The position numbers and the translations under genes are program-made. The notes below the pieces were generated by a model that had not been told where the DNA came from, searched no databases, and saw nothing but the letters and a program-made list of their open reading frames with translations. A DNA stretch of 64,000 nt from Serendipita indica DSM 11827 (lineage: Eukaryota; Basidiomycota; Agaricomycetes; Sebacinales; Serendipitaceae), in contig CAJVGD010000018.1 of the NCBI GenBank assembly GCA_910890315.1, forward strand, positions 1 to 64,000, read 5' to 3'. Below, in pieces: positions 1 to 14,708 of the stretch (its first letter is position 1; every line of letters begins with the position of its first letter).

Positions 1-1626
1 ACTAGCTCATATATGAAAGGTTCAAGAGCGCCTTCGACCTCCGGACTGTACTTCTCGGCAACGACATTGAGATGTAGATTACCTGAATATATAGTTAGTT
101 GCTCCTTTCCTTCCTCTCAACGAAAGAGTGTATACCATCGCCAATATGACCATAGCCGACCACTTCCTTTACACCTCCAGGAATTTTGTAGAGATTCTTG
201 CTCTTCAGTTGTTCGCGTGTCTTATGCACAACTTCTTCAAAGGTCGTGATTGGAACGCTAATATCGTACTTGTACGCCTTGCCCTCTTTCGAGACGGCTT
301 CAGGAATGCACTCCCGAAGAGACCAAAGTTGTTGGAACTGTTCAGTAGCTTGTGCAAGAACGCCGGTTTTAACCAAAGACTCGTCGCTCATGACTTCTTC
401 GAGGAAATCTTGAAGTTTCTGCGCAGTATATGAGCTCTTGAATTGAAAAATCTGTTCAACATACCGCTTCATCGTGTTCCTTGTTGCCGCCGCTGGTTTC
501 GATGAGAACAAAGGCTGATGCATCGCCAATTTCATCCTCAGCTAGCGATTTTCCTAGTTTGTGCTTGACGACGAGATTATAGGCGTTGCGGTCGAAGTAC
601 TCGAATGCAGACAGGATTTCCGAAAGCTGAGTCCGTGTCTTCTTGAAGATTGGCAAGACGCTCTCAAAGGAGTTGAGCGCCAGAACAATATTGTTCGTCG
701 ACTGTCAAAGTTTGAAAACGGTGTAAGATCAGTGCAACATGGGCCTACCTGTGGCATCGGCGGTGTAAGAATGGAGACACCAGTAATAACACCAAGAGTG
801 CCTTCTGCACCAATGAATAGCTGCTTGAGATCGTACCCAGTATTGTCCTTGCGCAGTGTTGAGAGCTGGTCGATGATGGTACCATCGGGCAATACCACCT
901 CGAGACCCAGGACGGTACCATGGAGTGAACCATATCGAAGTAACCGTAAACCACCTGCGTTGGTAGCGACATTGCCGCCAATATGGCAGCTTCCCTTTGC
1001 ACCCAGGTCTACGGGCATGATGTATCCGTGAGGTGCAATCTCCTGCGATAGGACCTCGAGTACGCAACCGGCGTCGGCGACGAGGATGCCGGAGACTGGG
1101 TCGAAAGAACGAACCGAGTTCATGGCAGACAGATTCAGTACGACCTCGTCATTGACCGGTACGCCACCGCCTGATTGACGTTCAATAAGTGAGACAAAAC
1201 GTGTTGTATATACGCACCCACCAGGCCAGTATTGCCTCCCTGAGGCACGACTCCTATCCGTCTCTCCCAGCAATGCTTCATAATCTTGCTCACATCTTCG
1301 GTTGTCTTTGGCCGAAGCACTACTCGGGATTTCCCCATGTATTTGCCCATCCAGTCTGCATTATACTGCTCCAAATCGGCTGATTCTGCCTTTTTCGAGA
1401 ATTTAGAGCCCTCGAGAGATGTTATTATTGAGCTTTCTGGGAGAAATCCAGCAAAGTGAGCGACATCTTGGCTCGTCGGACTTGTCAATCTAGACGCGGT
1501 CGCGTAAGCTCGAAAGACGAGCCGAGAATGGCGCCGGGGGAGAAGTCTGAAGGAGTTGAGAGCTGCTACACGCATATTCAACGCGTCTAGAAATGTAGTC
1601 GGGAGCTGGAAAGGTGGCAGGTGCAC
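1..1626 (-). CDS. D2HGDH: D-2-hydroxyglutarate dehydrogenase, mitochondrial (3' end beyond window)
   Basis: FAD-linked oxidase that oxidises D-2-hydroxyglutarate to 2-oxoglutarate in mitochondria. Exons read on the minus strand: 1626-1218, 1170-749, 701-465, 418-136 and 82-1, with introns of 46-53 bp that keep the frame. The FAD-binding motif GGNTGLVGG is split by intron 1. It is followed by [50 protein letters not shown] and GAEGTLG, which match the human enzyme closely. Exon 3 has ILSAFEY and VLIETSGG; exon 4 ends in [10 protein letters not shown], which continues after the intron as NLHLNV. The N-terminus is Arg/Ser-rich, as in a mitochondrial presequence; Met at 1575 is an alternative start. 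The C-terminal part lies off the left edge. The start is about 200 bp from the divergent helicase gene, so they probably share a promoter. The motifs fit D2HGDH better than D-lactate dehydrogenase. Confidence 0.93.
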
Positions 1627-1827
1627 GTTCTGGGCTTTTTACCGACCGACGTCTGCAAGACGCAGACAAACGACAGGATTTTTTTGGTGATTTGCGACAC
1701 GTTTTACTCTTATTCATCAAGACTTGGTACGCGGACGTCGTCCCGTGCTGTCTTTCTGTACGTTGGAGATATAGTCCAGCTCATGGTGCGAATATACAGC
1801 TAATACGAATTAGAAAATAGACGCTCT

Positions 1828-4800
1828 ATGCGTGGAGCCTTTTCTCTTGCTAGAAGGAGTTCGCTCTACACGGGCTCGACGCTCACCGTCCACCGTGCGG
1901 CTTTCTCCTCTGCCAGACCAACACTCGCTTTGAGCTCGCAGATTGCAGCCTCTGGAGAGTCAAACGTCGATCTTACAGCGTCACTTGGAGCTCAAAAGAA
2001 GAATAAATCGAGCCAAAATCTCTCCCCACCGAGGAAGAACAACATGCCCCCGCCGCCCCAGTCGAGTTCACGGGATAGCGGGCGAACTCGTGGATCTTCC
2101 CAGCCACCGAGACGTGGAGGTGCAAGAGGAGGTCCCAAGAAAGTCGTACACGCACCACCACCAATGCCAGAACAGCTCGAAGGTGGCCTTCACGGACTCG
2201 AACATGTTCAGCAGCTGTATAGCAAAGGTGGCACTGTCCAGCTAAAACCCAAACATTTGGAGGTGCCCAAAAGCGTGGTTCAAGACTACGCAAAACTTGT
2301 CTACGGTCGCGGCATAGACGCATCATATCAGGCAGGCTACATTGGTCGAACACCCCATTTTAGGTAAAATTACGAGAGAGTTGGTGTGAAAAGATCTCAT
2401 CCTTTTTTCAGGTGTACAGTCATTTTGGATGAGACGCTCGGGATTGTAGGTGTTGGCGACGCGCCAACAAAGAAAGATGCACTAAAGATTGCGTGTATCT
2501 CGATAGAATACCAGCTTCAAGCACTTAATTTGGTATGTCAAGGTGTATTCGTGGACTATCTACGTCTGACAGCATCAGCTCGAGAATCCGATCAAGCTGG
2601 TCATTCCAAAGCCCAAAGAGACAGACGCCACCACCACCCTCAGCAATGGAGAGGAAATTAGCTTCGAACGTGCGAGGCAATTTATGGACTATTACTGCAG
2701 GCGGTTCGATTTCGGCAAACCAGACATTTCGTACGAGGCAGGCCGTGGCGGTTCTCCATTCTATGCGACTCTCACTGTCGGAGGCAGGAGAATTGGTATC
2801 GGTACCGCGCCGAGCAAAAAGGCCGCCCTCGTCCAGTCTTATCTCGACGTTGCCCAATACCTAGAGAAATGCGACCCAGAGCTTTGGAAAGCATTTGTAG
2901 AGGCCGCAAAGACAGGAAAGGATGCTGGACTCGCTCCCAAAGTCCTACTGCAAATGAGTGAGGTTCTGGGTGGAGAGATCCGAGACCTCTGCGACGACGT
3001 AAAGGAGAGCGGGCTCTATCTCAACTATCCCAAGGAAGATGACCCCGCCTCCGTCTCTGCCACGGCATTAGAAGCAGCACAACGAGGCCCCTATGTTCCG
3101 CCTTCCGCAGAGTTTTTCGAGAACAAGAGTCAACGCCTCAAGGCCCGCCTCGACGAATATAGAAGGGCACCGGAACACGCCAAAATGCGAGCCTCTCGTG
3201 AAAGTCTTCCCGTCTATACCAAAATCAAGGAGCTCCTAGACGTCGTCGACGCCAACGATGTCACCATTTGCATGGCCGCTACCGGCTCTGGCAAAACAAC
3301 ACAAGTCCCCCAACTCATTTTAGACCAATGGATTGATCGAGGGGAAGGAGCACGTTGCAATGTCATCTGCACCCAACCTCGCCGTATAGCCGCCATCTCC
3401 GTCGCCCAACGTGTCGCAAACGAGCGAGGCGAGGCGCTTGGGCGCGGGTCCATTGGATATCAAGTCCGATTTGACTCCAAGGTTCCTCTTGATCACGGCT
3501 CTGTCACGTTCTGCACCACCGGCATCTTCCTCAACCGCATGCAAAAAGCGCTCGAAATGGCCAAGCATGATGGCCCACGTCAGTTTGATGAAGTGACCCA
3601 CGTCATCGTCGACGAAGTTCACGAGCGTGATGTCGATATTGACCTGACGCTCATGGTCATCAAGCGCATGCTTGCTGATCGAAAGGCGAGAGGCATCCCG
3701 ATCAAAGTGATCCTCATGAGTGCGACTATCGACCCAACTCTTTTCCAACAATATTTTGCTGCAGCTGATGGCACGCTTGCGCCCGTCTCTGAGATCCCTG
3801 GCCGTGCGTATCCTGTGCAAAAGAAGCTCCTTGAAGAAGTCCTTCAGGAGTTTGGTGGGCCCCAGGCCATCGGTCCCTCTTCTTGGGTGTTCAGCGAGAA
3901 GAGCGTTGCCAATTACATCGGACAGGAGGCTGGTCCCCAAGCACTAGCGGCCCTTGGTTTCCCTGGAGCAATGGCTCTCGTCAAGCCGCTACGGGAGGAT
4001 TCCTCTGGCGAGGATCTCGATATTCCCGTGCCTCTGGTAGCATTGTCTATCGCGCATGTTCTCAAAAAATCCGAGGATGGACATGTGTTGGTCTTTTTGC
4101 CAGGTTGGGACACCATCCAGTCACTGCAGAAAACGCTCATCCACTCGGGGATGCCCCTTCTTGGACTCAACTTCTCCGACTCTTCCAAATATTCCATTCA
4201 CCTCCTCCATTCTACTGTGCCTATCGCCGAGCAGCAAGCCATCTTCGAGCCAGCAGCTCCTGGCATTCGACGCATCATCCTTGCCACCAACATTGCGGAA
4301 ACCTCTGTCACGATTCCGGACGTCGTGTACGTGGTCGATACCGGCAAGGTCAAAGAGCAGCGATACGATCCAGAACGTCACATCTCTTCCCTGGTCTCCG
4401 CCTGGGTTGGCTCCTCGAATCTTAATCAACGAGCTGGCCGAGCTGGTCGCCATCGCCCTGGAGAGTACTACGGTCTCGTGTCTTCTGCGCGAATGGCCAA
4501 GCTCAACCCGTACCAGACTGTGGAAATCAAGCGGGTCGATCTCAGCAACGTCGTCATGCACATCAAAGCCCTCAATTTCCCGGGGTTGGAAGTTGAAGAG
4601 GTGCTTGCTCAGACGATCGAGCCTCCCACTCCCGAACGCGTTGGTGCTGCCATTGAGAACCTGAAAATGGTTGGGGCGTTGGACGAAAGGAAGTGCCTGA
4701 CCTCACTAGGTCGCGTTCTACTTCAAATTCCCATTGATGTGCAGCTCGGCCGACTGCTCATGTATGGTAGCTTCTTCCGCTGCCTGGATCCAGCTCTTAC

Positions 4801-6056
4801 TCTTGCGGCCATCATGTCGAACCGTGATGCATTCAACAACCCGCCGCTATTGAAGAAGGAGGCGAAAGCTGCCAGAGAATTCTGGAGCCCTCAGAATTTC
4901 CGGTCCGACGTCCTCGCAACCTTGAGAGCCTACTACGCCTGGTGGGATCTCCAAGGAAGCGGCCAATTTGCGGCAGCAAACACATTCTGCAATGAACAAT
5001 TCTTGTCTAAACCAGTTCTCCTTCAGATACAAAATCTCAAGGGTCACCTCCTTCACTCTCTCGCACGTGCTGGCGTGCTCAGTGTGTCTGGCGGTGGAGT
5101 TGAAGTCGATGGTCGCTTCCCAAGGGAGGTTCCACCGGAGCTCAATGCCAACGCCGACTCGCTGCCAATGCTTGCTGCGCTCGTCGCCATCGGTTCACAA
5201 CCAAACTTTGCCATCCGAGTGACGGAGAAACTTCTGCGGACGGCTCAGGAGAGGGTGAGAAGAGTGTAATCGATACGTTTCTTTGTACTGACGTACTGTG
5301 TAGAATGTCCTCGTCTTTCCTGGCAGTGTCAACAACCGCACGAAAGAAAGCAAAGCTGATAGCGGAGGGGGTTTCGTCGATAAACAACTCTTCGCTTTCG
5401 CCGAGAAGGTTCGCAACGTTAGCTCTGGCAGTGCCAACTCGGGAACTTTCATTCGCGGCTGCACTCAACTTGATCCCATGACCTACCTCCTTTTCGGTGC
5501 CTACAACGCGGTGGTCACCGAGCGCGGCTTAGAATGCGACGGTTGGCTTCCAATTGTGGGTCGCGTTGACATCTTGGATGACATCCAGACTCTGAAAACA
5601 CGCATGGACAAGTGCTTCCTCCGAGTTTTCGAAGGCATCGCCCATCACCGCCAGCAATTCCAACAGCGACGACTCCCAAATCGCGAACTGAGGTCTAGGA
5701 ATACCCAAGAGGATGACGACGATGTGGAAGATTTGGATGAAAGCGATGCCATCGTTGAAGCTCCCAAGTCGAGAGCACTCAACCCAGAGGAAGTTAAAGA
5801 GTTTGACTACCTCACACGTGATGTTGTCCGCATCTTGGAACGCTATTCGGAGGAAAGGCTCAGCCAGTCACGCATGGCTTCCAGGCCGGGTACACCCTCT
5901 GCTTATGGAAGCCCAAACTTCCAGGGCCGCTTACAACTCCCTCGATCCGGTTACTCCAGTCCATATCCTAGATCAGGCTACAACAGCCCCTTTACTGGCT
6001 CTCGCCCTACTACCCCCAGCTCGCTCAGAACGACTTCTTATCGCGCCTTTGCATAG
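1828..6056 (+). CDS. dsRBD/DEVH-box RNA helicase, DHX30/MLE-like, probably mitochondrial
   Basis: ATP-dependent RNA helicase of the DEAH/RHA group, predicted 1363 aa. Exons 1828-2363, 2412-2532, 2573-5254 and 5304-6056; all junctions keep the frame. The N-terminus is Arg/Ser/Ala-rich (MRGAFSLARRSS, HRAAFSSARP) and acidic-free, typical of a mitochondrial presequence. Two degenerate double-stranded-RNA-binding domains follow; the second runs from ERARQFMDYY to PSKKAALVQSYLD. The helicase core has Walker A ATGSGKTTQVP, the box DEVHERD, SAT, NIAETSVTIPDVVYVVDTGK and motif VI QRAGRAGRHRPG. HA2 and OB-fold regions follow (DPALTLAAIMSNRD; TYLLFGAYNAVVTERGL). The tail is Ser/Pro/Tyr-rich with repeated SGYxSP units. 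Human DHX30, with dsRBDs, a DEVH box and mitoribosome/nucleoid association, is the closest architecture I know. The mitochondrial location is inferred from the presequence only. Confidence 0.9.
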
Positions 6057-6213
6057 ATTAGACTCTACATTATGCAGTGTATTCTAGATCATACCTACTC
6101 CCGCGTATTCACAACTTGCATCATGAATCGAGGGCTGTCACAAACTGAATTCCCTAAACTTGCCTCCGACCCATCCCACCGCCTGGCCTTGCTCTCCTCG
6201 TCAGCGCACAATC

Positions 6214-9200
6214 ATGGCGACCTCGATGCGTGGACTAACCCAAGCAAGCTCTAGTTTACTCCAAATTGTGTCATGGAACGCACTGACCAGCGGGACTAGT
6301 TCATTGCGGACATACGAGCATGTCGGGTGAAGGAACTCGAAGAGAAAAGGATCAATAAAGAGATGGCGAACATTAGGAGGCAGTTCAAAGGTATCTGCTG
6401 TCCACGGAACCTCGATTGAGCTGAGCGAGCCCCTCCAGATCCACAGCTCTCGTCGTATCAGCGCAAGAAGTATGTCGCCAAACTCATCTTCGTGTACATT
6501 CTCGGTTACAAAGTCGACGTTGGTCACTTTGAAGCCGCAAATCTGGTCACGAGCAATAAATATACCGAAAAGCAGATTGTGAGTGCGCTCGTCTCAGGCA
6601 GTTTGGCGACGGTCGCAACTCGTGCTCAACCAGTTACGTTCTAGGGATATCTTGCGATGACATTGATGCTACATGAACACTCTGAGCTGCTCCTCATGGT
6701 TGTAAACTCGATCAAGAAGGATTTGGAGGAGAATAATGAATACAACAACTGCTTGGCTTTACACGCAATAGCAAATGTGGGCAGTAATGAGATGGCAGAA
6801 ACACTTGGTCCATCTGTGCATCGACTGCTCATCTCGCCGTAGGTACCGAACAGATGTCTGGTTCGTTACTCAATCACCGTAGGACATCACCAAACTTTGT
6901 GAAGAAGAAGGCCGCCCTGACGCTACTACGACTATACCGAAAGTATCCAGAAGTCCTACCGGCAAGTGACTGGGCTCAGCGGATCGTCTCGATAATGGAC
7001 GACGATGATCTTGGTGTAGTGGTTTCGGTCACAAGTCTGGTGATGGCAATGGCACAAGATCATCTGGATGCGTTCTCATTCTGTTACCAAAAGGCGGTGG
7101 ACCGTCTCCACAAGGTGGGTCTTCTTCTCACTACGGTTACTTTTGCTTACTGCCTCTAAAGCTCGTCATCGATCGTGAATACACAGCTACCTATGCCTAC
7201 TACCGTATACCCTCTCCCTGGCTCCAAGTCAAGCTTTTACGACTCTTACAATACTATCCTCCGTCAAGTAGGTAAACATGGACGATTTATTCCAAAATCT
7301 AATATGTGCATAGTTGATCCTACTGTGCTCGATGTCTTGCAAAAGGTTCTCAAAGCAATTCTCAACAACTCCGTCGAAGTCGCCAGCAACGTTCAGCAAA
7401 ACAACGCCCAAAATGCAGTTCTATTCGAGGCCATCGGACTTGCTATCCACCTCGACGCAACATCTCCCATAGTCGCTGATGCGGCAGAGCTCCTCGCACG
7501 TTTTATTAGCTCCAAGGAAACGAACGTCAGATACCTTGGTCTGGACACAATGGCGCATCTTGCTGCACGCGCGGACTCACTATACTCAATCAAACAGCAT
7601 CAAACCACCATCATCAACTCGCTGCGTGATAAGGACGTATCAGTTCGGCGACGAGCACTGGATCTTCTTTACAGTATGTGCGACACCGACAATGCCGAGA
7701 TCATTGTCGGGGAGCTATTGCGCTATCTTCGAGTCGCAGACTACGGGCTGCGTGAAGAAATGGTGCTCAAGATTGCCATTTCCACTGAGAAATTCGCTAC
7801 ATCATACAAGTGGTATATCGACACAATCCTTCAACTTATCAGCTCTGCTGGTGACCACGTCGGTGAAGAAGTCTGGTACAGGGTTGTCCAGATCACAACC
7901 AACACGGAGAATCTTCAGGAGTATGCAGCACGTGCGATCTTCGAGCATCTCCGACAACCTCAGTGTCACGAGTCTCTAGTAAAGATTGGAGGTACGCACC
8001 ATTCACCAATCTCGGCATGCCATTCTTATAAGCTATGCTAGGCTACATATTGGGGGAATATGGTCACCTGGTGGCAAATGACCCAGGTCTCAGCCCGATC
8101 GAGCAGTTTCAAGCACTACACACCAAGTCACCGTATTGCTCAGCACCGACAAGAGCTCTGCTCCTCACGACCTATATCAAATGGGTCAACGTTTTCCCCG
8201 AAATTAAGCATCACCTCGTCAACGTCTTCGAAAGATATCGCTATGTTTTGGATGCGGAGCTGCAGCAGCGTGCTTGCGAGTACTATGCAGTTGCAACCCG
8301 CGAGACCGACGACCTCTTGCAGCAAATGTGTGAAGAGATGCCACCTTTCCCGCCGCGCGAGTCTACGCTCCTGAATCGTTTGAATAAGAAGCACGGTGAC
8401 ACTGAAGATGGGCGGGTTTGGGTTGTTGGTGGAAAGGAGGTCAACGAAGAACGAGAGAAGGCAAAGCTTCGCAAGAATACGGCAGACCAAGCTGGAAATA
8501 CCGCCGCAAATGGGAACGCGAGTGGCGATGTACCAGATCTCATGTCACTCGCCGACATTGACCTGAATGGCCAATCGTCCGCCTCTGGCGTCAGTACTGC
8601 ACCTACTATCGTATATGCACCAAAACCGGTTCTCGACTCCAGTCCAAGCATCGACAAGTGGTACGAAAAGCTATGCATGTCCAACGACGGAATCCTGTAC
8701 GAGAACACCTCGATTCAGATGGGTATCAAGTCGGAGTACCACGGTCACCTCGGTCGTATTGCACTGTATGTCGGGAACAAAATGACGGTTCCCCTGACTT
8801 CATTCACTGCGACGGTCACTGGTCATAATCCAGATGCACTCTCCATCACTTTTGCCAAGATTCCGTCCAATACCATCACATCCCGAACTCAGGCTCAACA
8901 CGTCATTCATGTCGAGAACAAGAAGCCATTCGATGGTTCTCCTGTTCTTATGATTTCCTACCTCGCTGGATCTCTTACGACGATCAATATCCAACTTCCC
9001 CTTCTCGTCACCAAATTTTTCGAGGGCGTTACGCTCAGCCAGACCGATTTCTTTGAGCGATGGAAGCTGATCGGTGGACCACCACGCGAGGCTCAGGTCG
9101 TGTTTCCGATCAACCTGGACGAGTCTGGCAATGTTGACATTGCAAAAAACCGCAAGATCCTACTGGGTCATGGGTTCTCTCTGCTGAGCGACGTCGACCC

Positions 9201-9441
9201 GAACCCAATCAACTTGGTTGGAGCTGGAGTCTTGCATACATCGAGTGCAGGCAAAGTGGGATGTCTGCTACGAGTTGAGCCCAATAAGGTCGCCAAGGTA
9301 TGCATGTCCTCCTATTTCACTCCACTAGTGCTAACTCGTGCCCAGTTATGTCGTTTGACGGTCCGAAGCACTTCGGAAGAAGTCGCAGGGCAAGTACTGG
9401 CAGCATTACAGAAACCTTTGAGCAAGAACTCTGCCCTGTAA
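6214..9441 (+). CDS. apl3: AP-2 complex subunit alpha (alpha-adaptin)
   Basis: Large subunit of the AP-2 clathrin adaptor, which links cargo and PI(4,5)P2 at the plasma membrane to clathrin in endocytosis. Nine exons (6214-6243, 6300-6390, 6439-6578, 6645-6838, 6883-7114, 7162-7267, 7314-7991, 8033-9297, 9346-9441) give 943 aa, normal for the family. Start MRGLT is followed across intron 1 by FIADIRAC and [15 protein letters not shown]; then [44 protein letters not shown] and [10 protein letters not shown] are diagnostic of the alpha trunk. The hinge is Gly/Asn-rich, and the appendage domain occupies about the last 250 residues. Intron 1 begins with GC rather than GT (6244). The gene starts 157 bp after the helicase stop and converges on histone H4. 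Confidence 0.95.
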
Positions 9442-9494
9442 TCATTTGCTATCTTATTGGTCACGTAATAAAGTTGGATTGCCACTCAAGTTCA

Positions 9495-10921
<1,427 letters not shown>

Positions 10922-10929
10922 TATAAAAG
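10922..10929 (+). promoter_or_regulatory. TATA box of gene A copy 1
   Basis: TATAAAAG lies 110 bp before the ATG at 11032. The same element occurs before copy 2, with flanks almost unchanged. A conserved TATA at the same distance in both copies supports the chosen starts. Confidence 0.65.
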
Positions 10930-11031
10930 GCGGCATGCAGCTATCCGCCTCGCTTTCGCCTTTCACTCCCCGACCACAACCACACTGCGCCGAGAAACCG
11001 CTTTGAAAGAGAGTACTAAAGCCTGCTGAAG

Positions 11032-14000
11032 ATGGATAACCGCATGAAACGGGCGGGCACGAAGCGTGAACGCGAGCTCAGCCTGGGACACCAGCAGGTG
11101 CCGACCAAACGAGTCAAGGGAGCCCCGACAGATGTATCTCCGAGTCGTGATCCATCTACGAGTCCTGATGCTCTCGCACTTCCTCCGGTAAGCTCCCCAT
11201 CCTCTCAACATGTTGACCAGCCGCTCAAGTCAATAACTAACGATCCTATGCGCAACCTCTTCTTATTGTATTACTGAATATCCACACGAAAATTGTGTTG
11301 GCGACAACAGTGGGAAAAAAAGAGGACTACGGTGAGCCAGTGATGGCCAGCCAGCCGACGTCTATTTGGATGGTCGGCTGATACCATTCGCAGATCAAAC
11401 CTTCACAAGATAGCGGGTCTTCGAATAAGGCTACCAAATTTCCTACAAGGCCTACCAGTAGCTTGACCACCAAGCTAATCCCTCCGGCTGCCGTAAGTCC
11501 AGTCGCCTTGCTCGCCTTCGATCGCAGTAGCTCAACTCTCGATCATAGATCAAGCTCTTGGGTCTATCCTCTGTAAGTTCCTCATGAATCTTGCCGTCGA
11601 GATGACTCAATCCATAATTATAGCCCAAGCTCACCACGTCAACTTACGGAGGTCTTGTCATGTCGGAAGTTGGTCACAGGAGCGCAGTGCATGTATGTGA
11701 ACGTCATTTATCAGCATGCTTTGCTCTAACTAACACTGCGTGCCTCAAGCTTGCGGCACCAGTCGACCGACAAGACCCTTCTCTGGTGTGTTACCGCTTC
11801 TATGTCCACTAGAGAGAGTCTTCTGACCTATTTCCAGAGGGCATGCCATAGTGATGATGAACTCAATCGACGTGGGGAATCGAGCTCTCCTGACGAGCTT
11901 GTTATCGGACCGTTAGGGCGACACAGACAGCCAGTACGGCCACCCAGTCCTTTAGATGCCCTAGTCAAGCTAGATAATAAAGATGGTCATGGCCCACTCG
12001 ACCGACGTGTGGGTGACTCGAGCTCTCCCGACGAGCTTGTTATCGGACCGATGGCAGGACGTAGACGGCCAGTACGCCCACCTAGTCCTCTAGATGCACC
12101 ATTTGTGGTGCGCCGTCACGAAGCTGAAAGAGGACAGCCTGTCTACGGCAATGTAAGCATTCAGATCGAAAGGATACGTTCTGATTGTTCGATGCAGCTT
12201 ATGCAAGAGCTCTCATACTATCATCTGGGCACCTCGAATGAGGCAGTTCACAAACAGGAGGTTATCAAATGGTCGCCAGAGAACAAAGGTGATCATGGCC
12301 AACTTGATCGAGATGTGGGGGATTCGAGCTCTCTCGAAGAGCTTCTGACCGGAACTATGGCACGACATACATCCCCAGCTCGCTCGCCGAGCCCTTTGGA
12401 GCGCGCATTGGAGCGTCGCCGTCGGAAATCCATACAAGGACGGTCTGTCCTGAACAATGTAAGCAGCTTGGATTATGGATGCATTATCTGACGGTCTGGT
12501 TCAGCCTGGACGAGGGCCTTCGCACTCTGATCCTGATGCCTCCGAGCCTGCCAATAAAGCCAAGATTGCCAAAATGTCACCAGAGGAGCAAGAAAAAGTT
12601 CTCAAGACAGCCGAGATACTCTTCGGCGTATCAGACAGACAATTAGACAGACATCAGAGGGCTCTGGGTTTCGTCACTTGTCGACACCGGGTGGAAACAA
12701 CGTGGAAGAAAGGCGAACCGCTACCGGATTCATCAGAGAACACAGGAGGATCGGGCTACTTCTCTGCATCGTGAGCTAATTTCGGTCAAATTCCTATGGG
12801 GAGTGCTCAACCATAGGCTCAGAACTGCCCCCAGCGCCCTACTCGCTTTCGTCGGTTGGAAGTTCGACCAGCTTCGGAAAGGCGACCCGAAGCAACTTGA
12901 TCGATATCCACCCCTCGACATCATCGGGTGTCGAGCCACTCGAGACAATCTTGAAGATCTAGCAAGCGAGCCACCATCTACTCGCGACTGTCACCGCGGG
13001 ATATGCAGCTCATTGCAGCACGCTCGAGATCATTCTCACTTAACTCTCGAGAGTTTGTTCTAATACCATCTCATTGGAGCGTAAGTGTCTGAGGAATTTG
13101 GCTTGCATAGTCGTCTCACAGCCATTCAGGAGCCCGTGACTAAGGACATACTACAATGGTATGACCCAGAGGCTGGTCCAAGAGATCATCAGCCTCTGCA
13201 GGAGCCAATTCCCAAGAAGCTCCCCCTGACAGACCCAATAAATGATTCCCCAGCCCAAGCGACTTCGTTCACACCCGAGGACCCAGAGGAAGAGGAAGAA
13301 TTAGCGGACAATGATCACGAGTTTGACGTTATGAGTTCTCCTCCTCGGAAGCAAACAGAGAGGGAGAGTATGACGGAACCACGACACTTTATCGAGTCAG
13401 AACTTCTCAGAAGGAGGCTGCTCAGCAGTCTTGATGCGCTAGGAGATCCGATGGTCATGGAGGCAGTTTTCGAGTCCAAGAAATACAAGGAAATTCGAGC
13501 AACGTCTCGTAGGCTCTTTCAATACTATAAAAACAAGATGCGGCTTCAATCTATAGTGGAAGATGGGAAGAGCAGGGACAGGACGCTGGCTAGGGTGGTC
13601 CGTTATCGATCAATGGCCAGCTCCAAAAGGTCGCCGGGAACTCTTAGCGTCGGACATCTGCATGGGGGAGTCGAGACGTCCAAGGAAGATACGCGAGCAC
13701 TCCGACAGCTGCTCTTGATTCTGGAAACCACTGCGACGAATGAGAATGGAGGATCAGATGATGAGATCGAGCTCGGCAGAGAAAAAAGGCGCGGTCAAGC
13801 ATTGGAGCAAGGGCGGGAACACGAGTAACAGCGGGAATAAGGACGGCGAGGACAAGGATGCGCCTCAGCATCAGCCAACAAGCAGAAGAGCGGAGATGGA
13901 TGTCGAACAGAAGTTTGGACTCATATTCAGGGGATATTTTAAGGCTGCCTTTTCAACGATGTCGTGAGTGTTTTGCACCTCAGATATGGGTCTCTAACTC

Positions 14001-14643
14001 ATTTTCTAGGAATACCAAAATGAACGCTATCGCGCATATGCGACAGTTTGGGATATCACCTCACCCCGACCTACAAGTTGTAGCTCGTATACCTGCGCTT
14101 GACGCATTTCCGAATCTCCTGCCAGTCGTGATGGTTGCCGAGGCTAAGAGGGAGCTTAAACCGGATTACGAAGCCGTGCAGAATGCCTTGACGACGCTTC
14201 CAATCCTCGACCTTTTCGTGCGGATTTATCTTCATACTCGAAGCTCGCCTGATGATGCTATGCCATCCTGGATGTACACCTATGGCATCGTGTTTGCGCC
14301 CACGGGCTTCGAGGTATACGCTCACTACGTAATGCAAGTGAAGACTCGAGCAGCATCTGTTCGCTACATCTGGGAGCCTCGTAGTACTCTGGTGAGCAAC
14401 AAGTATGCAGAGTGCTGGACAGGGACAGAGCCAGAGTCTCCTGAACGGTTCCGCGTGGCTCAATGCCTCTATCACGTTCTAAACCATACACTCTTCGTGA
14501 ATGAGCAAGTTTCGAGATGGGTGGATAGTCGAGCGATGTGGGGAGCAAAGGTAATGGATAAACTTTATGTGAAGGAACGACTGGAAGCGAAGGATGTCGC
14601 GTGGTGCATCCTGCAAGGAATAACTGTTCTCAATAACGAATGA
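11032..14643 (+). pseudogene. Gene A copy 1: unknown nuclear-type protein with PD...ExK-like module, probably damaged
   Basis: Paralogue of the gene at 17530. The start exon is identical over its first 60 bp and has two basic clusters (MKRAGTKRERE, PTKRVKG) like nuclear localisation signals. Short phase-0 exons follow. The region 11860-12455 carries three degenerate copies of a unit around SSSPDELVIGPM and PVRPPSPL, where copy 2 has one. Later blocks are shared with copy 2: KKGEPLP, WKFDQLRKG, PKKLPLTDPIN, PRHFIESELLRR, YQYYKNKMRLQS-like and RALRQLLLILETT. The C-terminal block has PD at 14065-14070 and E-A-K at 14140-14148. Compared with copy 2, the exon near 12970-13080 is one base shorter and the frame no longer runs through, so I call it a probable pseudogene. 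An altered splice pattern or a sequencing error could rescue it. Confidence 0.6.
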
Positions 14644-14708
14644 ATTCGAGATCTGTTTTACACTATCAATCATACATACGTTTCTATAACATTGGAGACT
14701 GGTGTCGC

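Noticed and set aside
3214-4561. Long antisense ORFs inside the helicase gene
   Set aside because: Shadows of the strongly coding strand; no motifs.
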